64,000 nt of DNA, taken from assembly GCA_040079935.1 (NCBI GenBank), contig JBEBJI010000001.1, forward strand, positions 163,794-227,793, in the 5' to 3' direction. The position numbers and the translations under genes were made by a program. Below, piece by piece: positions 25,235 to 33,395 of this stretch. How positions within the stretch are numbered: the first letter of the stretch is position 1; the number at the start of each line of letters is the position of its first letter. Under the pieces are notes generated by a model, which was given only the letters and a program-made list of their open reading frames with translations, was not told the origin of the DNA and did no database searches. The stretch comes from Methylotenera_A sp040079935 (GTDB lineage: Bacteria > Pseudomonadota > Gammaproteobacteria > Burkholderiales > Methylophilaceae).

Positions 25235-26620
25235 ATGAGAAGAAATCGCAATAAAGCACGTCAAAATCCTGCATTAAATCCAATTTTAACGGCAACAATC
25301 GAGTCGCTAGACCAAGAAGGGCGAGGTGTTGCGCACGTGGAGGGTAAAACCATTTTTATTGATGGCGCGCTGCCGAACGAGCGCGTGACGTATCAATCGC
25401 AGCACATTAAAGCGAGTTACGAAGTTGCCAGTGTGGTGGAAATTTTAACGCCGTCAAATCAGCGCGTGACGCCAAAATGTCCGCACTTTGGTTTGTGCGG
25501 CGGTTGCAAGTTGCAACATTTAGACGCCAAATCACAAGTCGAAGAAAAGCAAAAATTGCTAGAGGCAGATTTATGGCATATCGGCAAAGTGAAGGCCGAA
25601 AATATGCTACCGCCACTCTACGGTCCAACTTGGGGTTATCGCCACAAAGCGCGGTTAAGCGTGAAATATGTGCAAAAGAAAGAGCGTGTGCTGGTGGGTT
25701 TTAATGAAAAAGGCACGCGTTTTGTGGCAGACATGAACAGCTGCGAAGTGCTAGTGCCAGAGGTTTCCGCTTTAATTGCGCCGCTGCAAGCAATGATTTT
25801 TGAGCTGAGCATACGCGATAAACTGCCGCAAATTGAGCTGGCGGTAGGTGAAGGCTCTAATAATACGTGCGAAGGCACTAAGGTGATTGTCCTAATTTTG
25901 CGCATCATGGATGTGTTGATCGAAAACGATGAAACGCTACTGAAAATCTTTGCCGATACTCATAAAGTGCAAATTTGGACGCAAACAAAAGGCCCCGATA
26001 CGATAAAACCGTTTTATATCAACAATGCCCTGAAACCCGCACCAGTATTGTCTTACAGCCTGCCTGAATATGATTTAAATTATCCGTTCAAGCCGAACGA
26101 ATTTACGCAAGTGAACCCACAAATTAACCGTGAAATGGTGAGTCTTGCTGTGCAATTGCTCACGCCAAAAGCGGGCGAAAATATTGCCGATTTTTTCTGC
26201 GGCATCGGTAACTTTACACTACCAATCGCCCGCAGTGGCGCACAGGTATTGGGCTTAGAAGGTTTGGCGAATTTGGTTGAGCGCGCCAACGAAAGCGCTA
26301 CGATAAATAAAATTAACAACGTAACTTTTGGCGTGGCTGATTTATTTAAAATGACGCCAGAAATCTTGTCTGAACTAGGTCATTTCGATAAATGGCTCAT
26401 CGACCCGCCGCGTGATGGTGCGCATGAATTAGTGAAAGCGATTAGTGAAAACACTGCACCAAACGTGATTGTATATGTGTCATGCAACCCTGCAACACTG
26501 GCGCGCGATGCGGGAATTTTAGTGAATGAAAAAGGCTACACGCTAGTGTCGGCGGGCGTTATCAACATGTTTCCACACACCGCGCATATCGAATCGATTG
26601 CTTTGTTTGTAAAAAACTAG
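25235..26620 (+). CDS. rlmD: 23S rRNA (uracil(1939)-C5)-methyltransferase
   Basis: RlmD methylates U1939 of 23S rRNA with S-adenosylmethionine. An N-terminal TRAM domain (about residues 15-75) is followed by iron-sulfur ligands in CPHFGLCGGCKLQHL. The methyltransferase core has NPQINREM, then DFFCGIGNFTLPIA (SAM motif I), and the catalytic cysteine in YVSCNPATLARD. The 461-residue length is normal. The start ATG at 25235 is the first in frame. It converges with the DoxX gene with a one-base gap and no evident terminator. Confidence 0.93.
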   Translation: MRRNRNKARQNPALNPILTATIESLDQEGRGVAHVEGKTIFIDGALPNERVTYQSQHIKASYEVASVVEILTPSNQRVTPKCPHFGLCGGCKLQHLDAKSQVEEKQKLLEADLWHIGKVKAENMLPPLYGPTWGYRHKARLSVKYVQKKERVLVGFNEKGTRFVADMNSCEVLVPEVSALIAPLQAMIFELSIRDKLPQIELAVGEGSNNTCEGTKVIVLILRIMDVLIENDETLLKIFADTHKVQIWTQTKGPDTIKPFYINNALKPAPVLSYSLPEYDLNYPFKPNEFTQVNPQINREMVSLAVQLLTPKAGENIADFFCGIGNFTLPIARSGAQVLGLEGLANLVERANESATINKINNVTFGVADLFKMTPEILSELGHFDKWLIDPPRDGAHELVKAISENTAPNVIVYVSCNPATLARDAGILVNEKGYTLVSAGVINMFPHTAHIESIALFVKN

Positions 26621-26621
26621 C

Positions 26622-27032
26622 TTAACGCTTTTCTTGCCGAGTGCCGAAAAAATCTGTCTGACTTCTACGCACATCCATGCTGTAGGCTGTTTTTCCGCTA
26701 ACCGCCAACAATAGCAGTCCACCTGCAATGGCAATGTCTTTTAAGAACATAATCATCTGCATTTTGTCGGCAAAATTACTGTGAAACAGCGCAGCGGCAA
26801 GTAAGGTAAAGCCCGCCAGCGCAAAGGCCGCCAAGCGCGTTTTATAACCAATGGCAATTGCAATTCCGCCTAAGATTTCTAAGGCAATGGTCGGCCACAG
26901 CAAGATGCCTGGCACACCCATGGATTGCATATAGCCTGCGGTTCCAGCGGGATCTTGAATTTTGCCAATACCAGCCAAGATAAAAATCAGCGCCAACATG
27001 ATGCGACCCAAAAGTTGAATAACGCCTGCCAT
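26622..27032 (-). CDS. DoxX family membrane protein
   Basis: The 136-residue protein has four membrane helices and the DoxX pattern: GRIMLALIFILAGIGKIQDPAGTAGYM at the start, then PGILLWPTIALEILGGIAIAIGYKTRLAA, then FHSNFADKMQMIMFLKDIAIAGGLLLL. DoxX-type proteins are small membrane proteins linked to quinone or thiol redox in some species; no specific role can be assigned. A strong GGAGG ribosome site precedes the ATG. It is divergent from amt, sharing an upstream region that contains a 7-bp inverted repeat. Confidence 0.88.
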   Translation of the reverse strand: MAGVIQLLGRIMLALIFILAGIGKIQDPAGTAGYMQSMGVPGILLWPTIALEILGGIAIAIGYKTRLAAFALAGFTLLAAALFHSNFADKMQMIMFLKDIAIAGGLLLLAVSGKTAYSMDVRRSQTDFFGTRQEKR

Positions 27033-27062
27033 CTTTGCATCCTCCTACCCAGTCATTTTATG

Positions 27063-27089
27063 CAATCATAATATATTAATTAATGATTG
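27063..27089. promoter_or_regulatory. Inverted repeat in the doxX-amt divergent region
   Basis: CAATCAT (27063-27069) and ATGATTG (27083-27089) are exact reverse complements with a 13-base AT-rich spacer. The element is about 31 bases upstream of the DoxX start and about 60 bases upstream of the amt sigma-54-like promoter. It could be an operator for either gene; an upstream activator site for amt is possible but unproven. Confidence 0.35.
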
Positions 27090-27146
27090 TGGCGCTTAAG
27101 TGCAGTATTCACAAATTTATATGTGCCAAATCTGACAATATTAACG

Positions 27147-27163
27147 TGGTACATCTTTTGCTT
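27147..27163 (+). promoter_or_regulatory. Sigma-54 (-24/-12) promoter of amt
   Basis: TGGTACATCTTTTGCTT has GG (27148-27149) and GC (27160-27161) ten bases apart and a good TTTGCTT -12 half. Transcription would start near 27173. Ammonium transporter genes are classic NtrC/sigma-54 targets, so function and motif agree. It also implies that translation starts downstream, at GTG 27209. Confidence 0.7.
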
Positions 27164-27208
27164 ATAAACATACTTATAACAATTATTATATCTATTGAAA
27201 GCTACCCC

Positions 27209-28537
27209 GTGAATTTATATAGATCGCAGTTTGTGGTTTTGCTATGCCTGATATTTTTGTCGCCTACCTTGGTATTTGCAGGAGATGCGGTAAACGTGGA
27301 TGTTGTAAATACATTATGGGTAGTGATAGCTGGCGCTATGGTTTTTCTAATGCAAGCTGGTTTTGCCATGCTAGAAACGGGTATGGTGCGCGCTAAAAAT
27401 GCAGTAAATGTGATGATGAAAAATTATATGGATTTATGTGTTGGCACGCTGTTATTTTGGCTGATTGGTTATGGATTAATGTTTGGTAACAACCCATCTG
27501 GTTGGGTAGGAACTAGTTTATTTGGCTTGGCATCTGCACCAAATTGGGATTACACCTTATTGTTTTTCCAAATTATGTTTGCTGCCACGGCCGCCACAAT
27601 CGTGAGCGGCGCGATGGCCGAACGCACTAACTACGTGGCTTATTTGCTAGGCACTATCGGTATCACGGCGATTATTTATCCTATCTTTGGCAGCTGGGCG
27701 TGGAACGACCAGGGCTGGCTTAAACAAATGGGTTTCATCGATTTCGCGGGTTCAACCGTGGTGCATTCTGTGGGTGGCTGGTGCTCGCTAGCGGCGATTA
27801 TGATGCTGGGTCCGCGCTTGGGGCGCTTTGCTGAAAAAGGTCAAAAAGATCCAGTACGCGCCATGCCAGGGCATAATTTGGGATATGTGGCGATTGGTGG
27901 CTTTTTATTGTGGTTTGGCTGGTTTGGCTTTAACGGCGGTAGCACATTGGCAGCCAGCACCAATGTGGGGCATATTTTGCTTAACACGCACATGGCGGGT
28001 GCTGCGGGTGCGGTTGCCGCTATGCTTATTAGCTTTATCACTCGACAGCCCATATTAATGACCAAAGCCGTCAATGGAAGTATTGCGGGCTTGGTGGCTA
28101 TTACCGCAGGTTGCGCAAGCATGCAAGTGCCGTATGCCGTATTAACAGGCGCTGTGGGTGGTGTCTTAAGCGTGTTGGGGGTGATTTGGTTAGAAAAGAT
28201 GCGCTTAGATGACGTTGTTGGCGCGGTTTCTGTGCATGGTTTGTGCGGCGCCTGGGGCACTTTGGCGGCGGGTTTGTTTTTAACAGGCAATATGTTTAAC
28301 TTGCATCAAGTAATTGTGCAGTTAATCGGCATTGGCTCTGCGTTTGTGTGGGTATTTTTTAGTGCGCTACTGATGTACTTTTTGATTTCGAAGGTAGCCA
28401 CTTTGCGCGTAAGCACCATGCACGAGCAACGCGGCTTGGATATTACCGAACATGGAGAAATTGGTTACCCAGAATTTGGAAACGACACGGCTTACAGCAG
28501 TGAAAACCTGAAAGATTTAAAAAACTATAAGAAATAA
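27209..28537 (+). CDS. amt: Ammonium transporter
   Basis: Amt/MEP/Rh channels carry ammonium into the cell. The signal peptide (NLYRSQFVVLLCLIFLSPTLVFAG) is followed by about 11 helices with the family signatures LETGMVRAKNAVNVMMKN, DFAGSTVVHSVGGW and FGWFGFNGGS. The pore histidines lie in VVHSVGG and SVHGLCGAWG. I place the start at GTG 27209, which begins right at the signal peptide (442 residues). The reading frame is open further up to 27083, but that region contains the promoter. No glnK is adjacent, unlike the common glnK-amtB pairing. Confidence 0.9.
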   Translation: MNLYRSQFVVLLCLIFLSPTLVFAGDAVNVDVVNTLWVVIAGAMVFLMQAGFAMLETGMVRAKNAVNVMMKNYMDLCVGTLLFWLIGYGLMFGNNPSGWVGTSLFGLASAPNWDYTLLFFQIMFAATAATIVSGAMAERTNYVAYLLGTIGITAIIYPIFGSWAWNDQGWLKQMGFIDFAGSTVVHSVGGWCSLAAIMMLGPRLGRFAEKGQKDPVRAMPGHNLGYVAIGGFLLWFGWFGFNGGSTLAASTNVGHILLNTHMAGAAGAVAAMLISFITRQPILMTKAVNGSIAGLVAITAGCASMQVPYAVLTGAVGGVLSVLGVIWLEKMRLDDVVGAVSVHGLCGAWGTLAAGLFLTGNMFNLHQVIVQLIGIGSAFVWVFFSALLMYFLISKVATLRVSTMHEQRGLDITEHGEIGYPEFGNDTAYSSENLKDLKNYKK

Positions 28538-28607
28538 TTTTGCTCTTAGTTTACGTTTGTTTGAGTTTTTATAGACACTACTTTATTGAATGGAAAAATG
28601 GTAAATA

Positions 28608-29261
28608 ATGGAATTATTACTAAGGAGAAGAGCAATATTCACGGGCATGCGACCGTATTTTGACGATCATGAATTACTGGAAGCTATTCACCTTTGGCAA
28701 GCAGAGTACGCACAAAAACCTAAATTTGCACTCAGCGCATTTGTAGCGCGCTGTTGCAGCTCCCCGCAACTTAAAGCGCAACGTGCTTCCATTTTGGGCG
28801 CTATTTTTAGCGCATTTGATTTTCCCGAAAACAAACTGTTACCAGATCCACTTGAGGTACTGAAACTCAGCAAAGACTCTGTCGATGCGCATCATCATGT
28901 AGTTGATGCTAAAACCAAGGTGTTTACTGAACTATTGGTGCATATCTTGCTGAAATTTAATGGGCTTGATCAGCAACTTATTCTAAATTACTTAATTGCG
29001 CATCTGCCTAAAATTAAAACGGACGAACGCCGCACTATGCACTTGCGTGTGTGGTTATCTCGGCAAATCGATAACTTACATGCAAATAGTCTGCAGGCCA
29101 ATTTCAGTGCAGAAATTTTGCAACAATTGATCAATATAAGCTACGTTGCAATGTGCGAATACGCTGGACCTGTCAGGGCGGATCAGTTTTTATCTCAAGC
29201 GATGAAAGAAACTGAGCCGTTGGCAGCTTCGCTCGATTTCAAATTGCACGACTTACTTTAA
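28608..29261 (+). CDS. Hypothetical helical protein
   Basis: I do not recognise this 217-residue protein. It has no signal peptide or membrane span and is predicted largely helical with many leucines. A Cys-Cys pair occurs at VARCCSS and two His-rich stretches at DAHHHVVD. It begins with ATG 28608 (an internal ATG 13 codons later is possible). It lies between amt and the ABC transporter binding protein on the same strand, with gaps of 70 and 41 bp, and could belong to either unit. No transfer signs are evident. Confidence 0.6.
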   Translation: MELLLRRRAIFTGMRPYFDDHELLEAIHLWQAEYAQKPKFALSAFVARCCSSPQLKAQRASILGAIFSAFDFPENKLLPDPLEVLKLSKDSVDAHHHVVDAKTKVFTELLVHILLKFNGLDQQLILNYLIAHLPKIKTDERRTMHLRVWLSRQIDNLHANSLQANFSAEILQQLINISYVAMCEYAGPVRADQFLSQAMKETEPLAASLDFKLHDLL

Positions 29262-29302
29262 GACACTCGTTCACGCGCCGGCAAATCGGTTAAACTTCTC
29301 AT

Positions 29303-30736
29303 ATGAGAAAGTTTGCGATATTGCTGTGCGTCTTATGCTTAATGGCTTGCAAGCCTGCCGCTAAACAAAATGAAATCAATTTTGCCATCGCGCAAGCGCC
29401 GTTGAATCTCGATCCGCGCTATGCGACTGACGCGGCTTCCGAGCGCGTGAACCGTTTAATTTATCAATCTTTAGTCGATTTTGATGCTGCCCTACAACCC
29501 GCATGGGTATTGGCTCGTGGCGATGCTCTAAATGATAAAAATTATCGGTTTATTTTGCAAAAATCTGCTATTTTCCACAATGGCGAGGTGCTCACCGCAC
29601 ACGATGTAAAAGCGACATATGATTCAATTTTAAGCTTAAAAGATTCGCCGCACGCGGCAGAGTTTGCGAACATTGAAAGTATTCAAGTTGAAGATGAAAA
29701 AACCATTTTATTTACATTAAAACAATCAGATAAGCATTTAATCAGCAAGTTGATTATTGGCATTTTGCCTAAAAGTTTAATCGAAAACGGTCATGATTTT
29801 TCGCATAATCCTGTGGGCTCAGGCGAGCTAAAATTTGTGAGCTGGCTAAATAAGCTTAGCCTACAGCGTATTTCAGATGGCCAAATAATTAGCTTGCAGG
29901 AAGTGAAAGACCCCACCGTGCGCGTGTTGAAATTGTTGCGTGGCGAGGCCGATTTAATACAAGGCGATTTGCCGCCAGAGCTGGTCAAACATTTGCAAAG
30001 CAAACCTGAAATAAGTGTGAAAACCAGCGTTGGCGCCAACTTTTCTTATCTTGGTTTGAATATGCAAGATGAGCAATTGCAAAATCTGAAAGTGCGCCAA
30101 GCCATTGCGCACGCCATTAACCGCCAAGCGATTATCGACAAAGTGATGGTGAAAAGCTCGCGCGTCGCAGGCGCGATTTTGCCGCCAGAACACTATACTA
30201 ATAAAGATACAAATTTAACGCCATACGATTACAACCCTGATTTAGCGAAAAAATTACTGCAAGAGGCGGGCGTAAAACTACCGCTCAAGCTCGTTTACAA
30301 AACCAGCACCGATGCACAGCGTGTGCGCTTTGCGACGATTTTGCAAGCGCAAATGCGGCCAGCTGGAATAGAGTTGGAAATTAGAAGTTTGGATTGGGGC
30401 ACGTTTTTTTCCGATGTAAAGGCGGGTAATTTTCAACTTTTCGGCCTTACTTGGGTCGGTATTAAAACGCCAGAAATTTATGCCAAAGCGTTTGGCTCGC
30501 AAAGCTTTCCACCAAATGGTTTTAACCGTGGACGCTATCAAGACGCAGAGTTGGATGAATTGCTGGCGAACGAAGATTGGCCAGCCGCTACCGCGCGCAT
30601 TCATGCGCAATTGCCCTATATTCCGCTGTGGTACGAAGGACAGTTTGCCGCCATGCAAAAAAATATCGGCAATTACAATCCAAAACCTGACGGTAATTGG
30701 GATGATTTAGCTACAATAACTAAAACTGCTAAGTAG
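29303..30736 (+). CDS. ABC transporter substrate-binding lipoprotein, peptide/family 5
   Basis: This 477-residue protein has a lipoprotein signal (LMACKP, Cys16) and the family-5 extracellular solute-binding fold of DppA/OppA: NLDPRYATDAASERVNRLIYQSLVDFD, IFHNGEVLTAHDVKATYDSI, and VRQAIAHAINRQAII. It would capture peptides or similar ligands in the periplasm for the two permeases 0.9-1.9 kb downstream. The neighbouring L,D-transpeptidase and nagZ suggest murein peptides as ligand; that is inference. A degenerate copy of the palindromic repeat lies at 29489-29521, read as ALQPAWVLARG. No ATPase gene occurs in the cluster. Confidence 0.87.
   Translation: MRKFAILLCVLCLMACKPAAKQNEINFAIAQAPLNLDPRYATDAASERVNRLIYQSLVDFDAALQPAWVLARGDALNDKNYRFILQKSAIFHNGEVLTAHDVKATYDSILSLKDSPHAAEFANIESIQVEDEKTILFTLKQSDKHLISKLIIGILPKSLIENGHDFSHNPVGSGELKFVSWLNKLSLQRISDGQIISLQEVKDPTVRVLKLLRGEADLIQGDLPPELVKHLQSKPEISVKTSVGANFSYLGLNMQDEQLQNLKVRQAIAHAINRQAIIDKVMVKSSRVAGAILPPEHYTNKDTNLTPYDYNPDLAKKLLQEAGVKLPLKLVYKTSTDAQRVRFATILQAQMRPAGIELEIRSLDWGTFFSDVKAGNFQLFGLTWVGIKTPEIYAKAFGSQSFPPNGFNRGRYQDAELDELLANEDWPAATARIHAQLPYIPLWYEGQFAAMQKNIGNYNPKPDGNWDDLATITKTAK
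29489..29521 (+). repeat. Dispersed palindromic repeat, copy 6 (degenerate, in binding-protein gene)
   Basis: GCCCTACAACCC is followed by GCATGGGTATT and GGCTCGTGGC. The left half is near consensus and the right arm GCAGGGC is lost. It is read by the gene in a third frame (LQPAWVLARG). Confidence 0.55.
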
Positions 30737-30741
30737 TAGAA

Positions 30742-31206
30742 ATGAATTTTCATATGAAAAAATTATTGAATTATCGAGTTAGGATTCTATTGATTCTATC
30801 TCTAACTTTTACTGGCTGTAAGTTCACAAGTGCAATTGTAGATGAAGTGATTGAAGCAGAGAAAATTCACTCAAATTCAAACACAGTTGAGATTGATAAG
30901 GTGATAAATAAGCATATTCCTATTGGAATGAATATTAAGAGCGCACTGGAAAAGCTTGATGAGCAGGGCTTTGAAATTACCGAACATGATGCGACAGGAT
31001 ATAGAGAATACCCAGCTGGTAAGTTGAGGCATTATGCAGACGAGGAGGTTGTGGCTAGGGTAAAGAAAAGACTTGGTGATTCGAAGTTTGAATATTATGC
31101 GAAGCGGTTTCAAATAGCTCAATTGTTAAGTTCAGCCGTTGAAATCGCCATTAAATCAGATGGTGAAAAAGTGCTGGATGTAAAGGCAAATGTCAATAAG
31201 TATTGA
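30742..31206 (+). CDS. Hypothetical lipoprotein inserted in the transporter cluster
   Basis: The 154-residue product has a basic start, a hydrophobic stretch and a lipobox-like TGCK (about Cys26), so it is a likely lipoprotein. The middle IPIGMNIKSALEKLDEQGFEI resembles the G-M helix pattern of small BamE-like lipoproteins, but the resemblance is weak. The start may be ATG 30742 or ATG 30754 (MKKLLNY). Its A+T content appears higher than that of its neighbours, and its 3' end overlaps the L,D-transpeptidase start by 17 bases. It may be a late addition between two genes of a conserved cluster. Confidence 0.6.
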   Translation: MNFHMKKLLNYRVRILLILSLTFTGCKFTSAIVDEVIEAEKIHSNSNTVEIDKVINKHIPIGMNIKSALEKLDEQGFEITEHDATGYREYPAGKLRHYADEEVVARVKKRLGDSKFEYYAKRFQIAQLLSSAVEIAIKSDGEKVLDVKANVNKY

Positions 31207-31678
31207 AATTTCAATCCAACACCAAACCGTAACGCTTTTCGATAATTTCGGTGGTGTAAAGGCCAAATATGCCGTTTCAACCGCCGCCAACGGCGTAGGT
31301 TGCGAGAAAGATAGTGGTTGTACGCCGCTGGGCGAGCATATCATTCGCGCTAAGATTGGCGAGGGAGTTTTGCCAAATACCGTGTTTGTTGGACGCAGAG
31401 CCACAGGTGAAATTTGCACGCCAGAGTTGATGGAAGCTTTTCCAAACCGCGATTGGATTTTGACGCGGATTTTGTGGCTTTCTGGCAAAGAAATCGGCAA
31501 AAATCGGCTGGGCAATGTTGATACTATGCAGCGTTATATTTACATCCACGGCACGCCAGATTCAACTGACATGAGCAAAGTTGGCTCGCATGGCTGTATT
31601 CGCATGCGGAATGCAGATGTAGTTGAATTGTTCGACTTGGTTGAAGTTGGTACGCAAGTATTAATTTTAGAAGTGTAA
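31190..31678 (+). CDS. L,D-transpeptidase (YkuD family)
   Basis: This 162-residue protein is a minimal YkuD catalytic domain. The active site is HGTPDSTDMSKVGSHGCIRM with His120, His134 and nucleophile Cys136. Such enzymes make 3-3 crosslinks or attach proteins in peptidoglycan. No signal peptide is present at this start, so the cellular location is unclear; cytoplasmic YkuD proteins are known to act in recycling-type reactions or to be misplaced by start choice. AAAGG lies six bases before ATG 31190, inside the end of the lipoprotein gene. It sits between the binding protein and the permeases. Confidence 0.85.
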   Translation: MSISIEISIQHQTVTLFDNFGGVKAKYAVSTAANGVGCEKDSGCTPLGEHIIRAKIGEGVLPNTVFVGRRATGEICTPELMEAFPNRDWILTRILWLSGKEIGKNRLGNVDTMQRYIYIHGTPDSTDMSKVGSHGCIRMRNADVVELFDLVEVGTQVLILEV

Positions 31679-31684
31679 TGCATA

Positions 31685-32596
31685 ATGATTAGTCGTTTTT
31701 CCAACCTCGCCACCGTTATTTTTGGTGTGCTTTTACTCACTTTTTTGTTGATACACTTAGTGCCAGGCGACCCAGTAGAGGTGATGTTGGGCGAATCGGC
31801 CAGCATGGCTGACCGTGAGACTTTACGCGCAGATCTTGGGCTAAATCAGCCACTCATTCAGCAATTTGGTAGTTATTTAAGCAAGCTTTCGCAAGGCGAT
31901 TTAGGTCAATCAATTCATACCAAAACGCCGATTATTGAGCTGATTAAAGCGCGTTATCCCGCCACCTTAAAGCTCGCTTTACTTTCATTGCTTATAGGCT
32001 TGAGTATCGGCATTCCGTTGGGCATTTATGCGGCGTTGAAGGCGAATCATTGGCAAGACTTTGTGGTAACAATTGTTTCAGTGCGTTTTTCCGCAATGCC
32101 TGCATTTTGGCTGGGACCAATGTTGATGCTGGTTTTCGCTGTGTGGTTGGGCTGGTTGCCGGTAAGCGGCATGGATTCAAATGCTTCAATTATTTTGCCT
32201 GCCGTGACGCTTGGTTTTGGTTTGAGCGCGATTCTCACGCGCATGACGCGGACGAGTCTTTTGGAGGTGTTAAATGAGGATTTTATTCGCACTGCCCGCG
32301 CCAAAGGTTTGTCTGAGTCAACCGTGATTGTGCGCCATGCGCTGCGTGCTGCGCTGTTGCCGATTATCACGATTGTTGGTCTGCAAATGGGTAGTTTACT
32401 TGCTGGCACGGTGATTACCGAAACGATTTTCAGCTGGGATGGCATCGGGCGTTTGCTGGTGGAAAGCATCGAGAAGCGCGATTACCCTGTTACACAGGCC
32501 TGCGTGCTGGTGGTGGCGCTAAGCTATGTGCTGGTGAATTTGTTCACAGACATGATTTATAGATTCGCAGATCCGCGCGTGCGAGCGAGCACATGA
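31685..32596 (+). CDS. ABC transporter permease, DppB/OppB type
   Basis: The 303-residue inner-membrane permease has six helices and the binding-protein-dependent transport motif before the last helices (EDFIRTARAKGLSESTVIVRHALRAALLPI). The N-terminus LLTFLLIHLVPGDPVEVMLGE and DLGLNQPLIQQFGSYL are typical of DppB/OppB. It forms a heterodimeric channel with the next gene, whose start overlaps its stop by four bases (ATGA). The coupling ATPase must come from elsewhere. Confidence 0.92.
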   Translation: MISRFSNLATVIFGVLLLTFLLIHLVPGDPVEVMLGESASMADRETLRADLGLNQPLIQQFGSYLSKLSQGDLGQSIHTKTPIIELIKARYPATLKLALLSLLIGLSIGIPLGIYAALKANHWQDFVVTIVSVRFSAMPAFWLGPMLMLVFAVWLGWLPVSGMDSNASIILPAVTLGFGLSAILTRMTRTSLLEVLNEDFIRTARAKGLSESTVIVRHALRAALLPIITIVGLQMGSLLAGTVITETIFSWDGIGRLLVESIEKRDYPVTQACVLVVALSYVLVNLFTDMIYRFADPRVRAST

Positions 32597-33387
32597 AAAA
32601 ATTCGCCTCATTTATTTTATTGTTTTGGATAATTGCCGTCCTGCTCGGGCTACTTTTTGGCCTGCATGGCAACGGAATCGATTTAAACGCAATCCTTGCC
32701 ACGCCCAGCGCCCAATATTGGTTTGGCGCAGATGACCTTGGGCGTGATATTTTGGCGCGCATTTTAAAAGGCGTGCAGGTTTCGTTTTTGGTGGCGATTT
32801 TTGTGACGCTCATTACCATGTCTATCGGCGTATTAGTTGGTTTGCTGGCTGGTTTTTATGGTGGAAAAATCGATAAATTTTTAATGCAAATCACCGATAT
32901 TTTTCTCGCTTTTCCAGGTATTTTATTGGCGATTGCATTCGCTGCGGTGCTTGGTCCTGGTATCGCTAACTTAATGATTGCGCTGTGCATCACGGGTTGG
33001 GTGAGTTATGCGCGGCTGACGCGCGGCCAAACCTTGAGTTTGCGCAATCGCCAGCACGTGCAAGCCGCAGAATCTTTGGGCGCTAGCGTACCGCGACTTT
33101 TGTTTAAACATATTTTGCCGCTGCTAGGATCTATTTTAATTGTCGAGGCCACTTACAGCTTGGCGAGTATAATGATCGCCGAGGCTAGTTTGTCGTTTTT
33201 GGGTTTGGGCATTCAAGCGCCAAACGCAAGCTGGGGCGCCATGTTGCGCGATGGCGTGCGTTATATGTTGGTTGCGCCGCATTATGTGTTGATTGTAGGA
33301 TTAAGCTTAATGAGCTTAATTTTGGCGATTAATTTATTGGGCGACCAGCTTCGCGACAAATTAGATGTTCGCGTTGGAAATAATTAA
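32593..33387 (+). CDS. ABC transporter permease, DppC/OppC type
   Basis: The 264-residue permease has about six helices. It has the DppC features FGADDLGRDILARILKGVQVSFLVA near the N-terminus and the EAA-type loop QHVQAAESLGASVPRLLFKHILP. It pairs with the upstream DppB-type permease to form the membrane channel. It ends nine bases before the methyltransferase gene. The lack of DppD/DppF-type ATPases after it is unusual for a dipeptide operon. Confidence 0.92.
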   Translation: MKKFASFILLFWIIAVLLGLLFGLHGNGIDLNAILATPSAQYWFGADDLGRDILARILKGVQVSFLVAIFVTLITMSIGVLVGLLAGFYGGKIDKFLMQITDIFLAFPGILLAIAFAAVLGPGIANLMIALCITGWVSYARLTRGQTLSLRNRQHVQAAESLGASVPRLLFKHILPLLGSILIVEATYSLASIMIAEASLSFLGLGIQAPNASWGAMLRDGVRYMLVAPHYVLIVGLSLMSLILAINLLGDQLRDKLDVRVGNN

Positions 33388-33395
33388 GGAATCAC

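Noticed and set aside
26655..26690. A weak repeat-like stretch (ACATCCATGCTGTAGG) at the end of the DoxX gene.
   Set aside because: Only the GCATGGATGT part matches; the arms are absent. It was not counted.
27083..27208. Longer N-terminus for the ammonium transporter, starting at 27083.
   Set aside because: The extra 42 residues do not resemble the family, contain the sigma-54-type promoter, and would bury the signal peptide.
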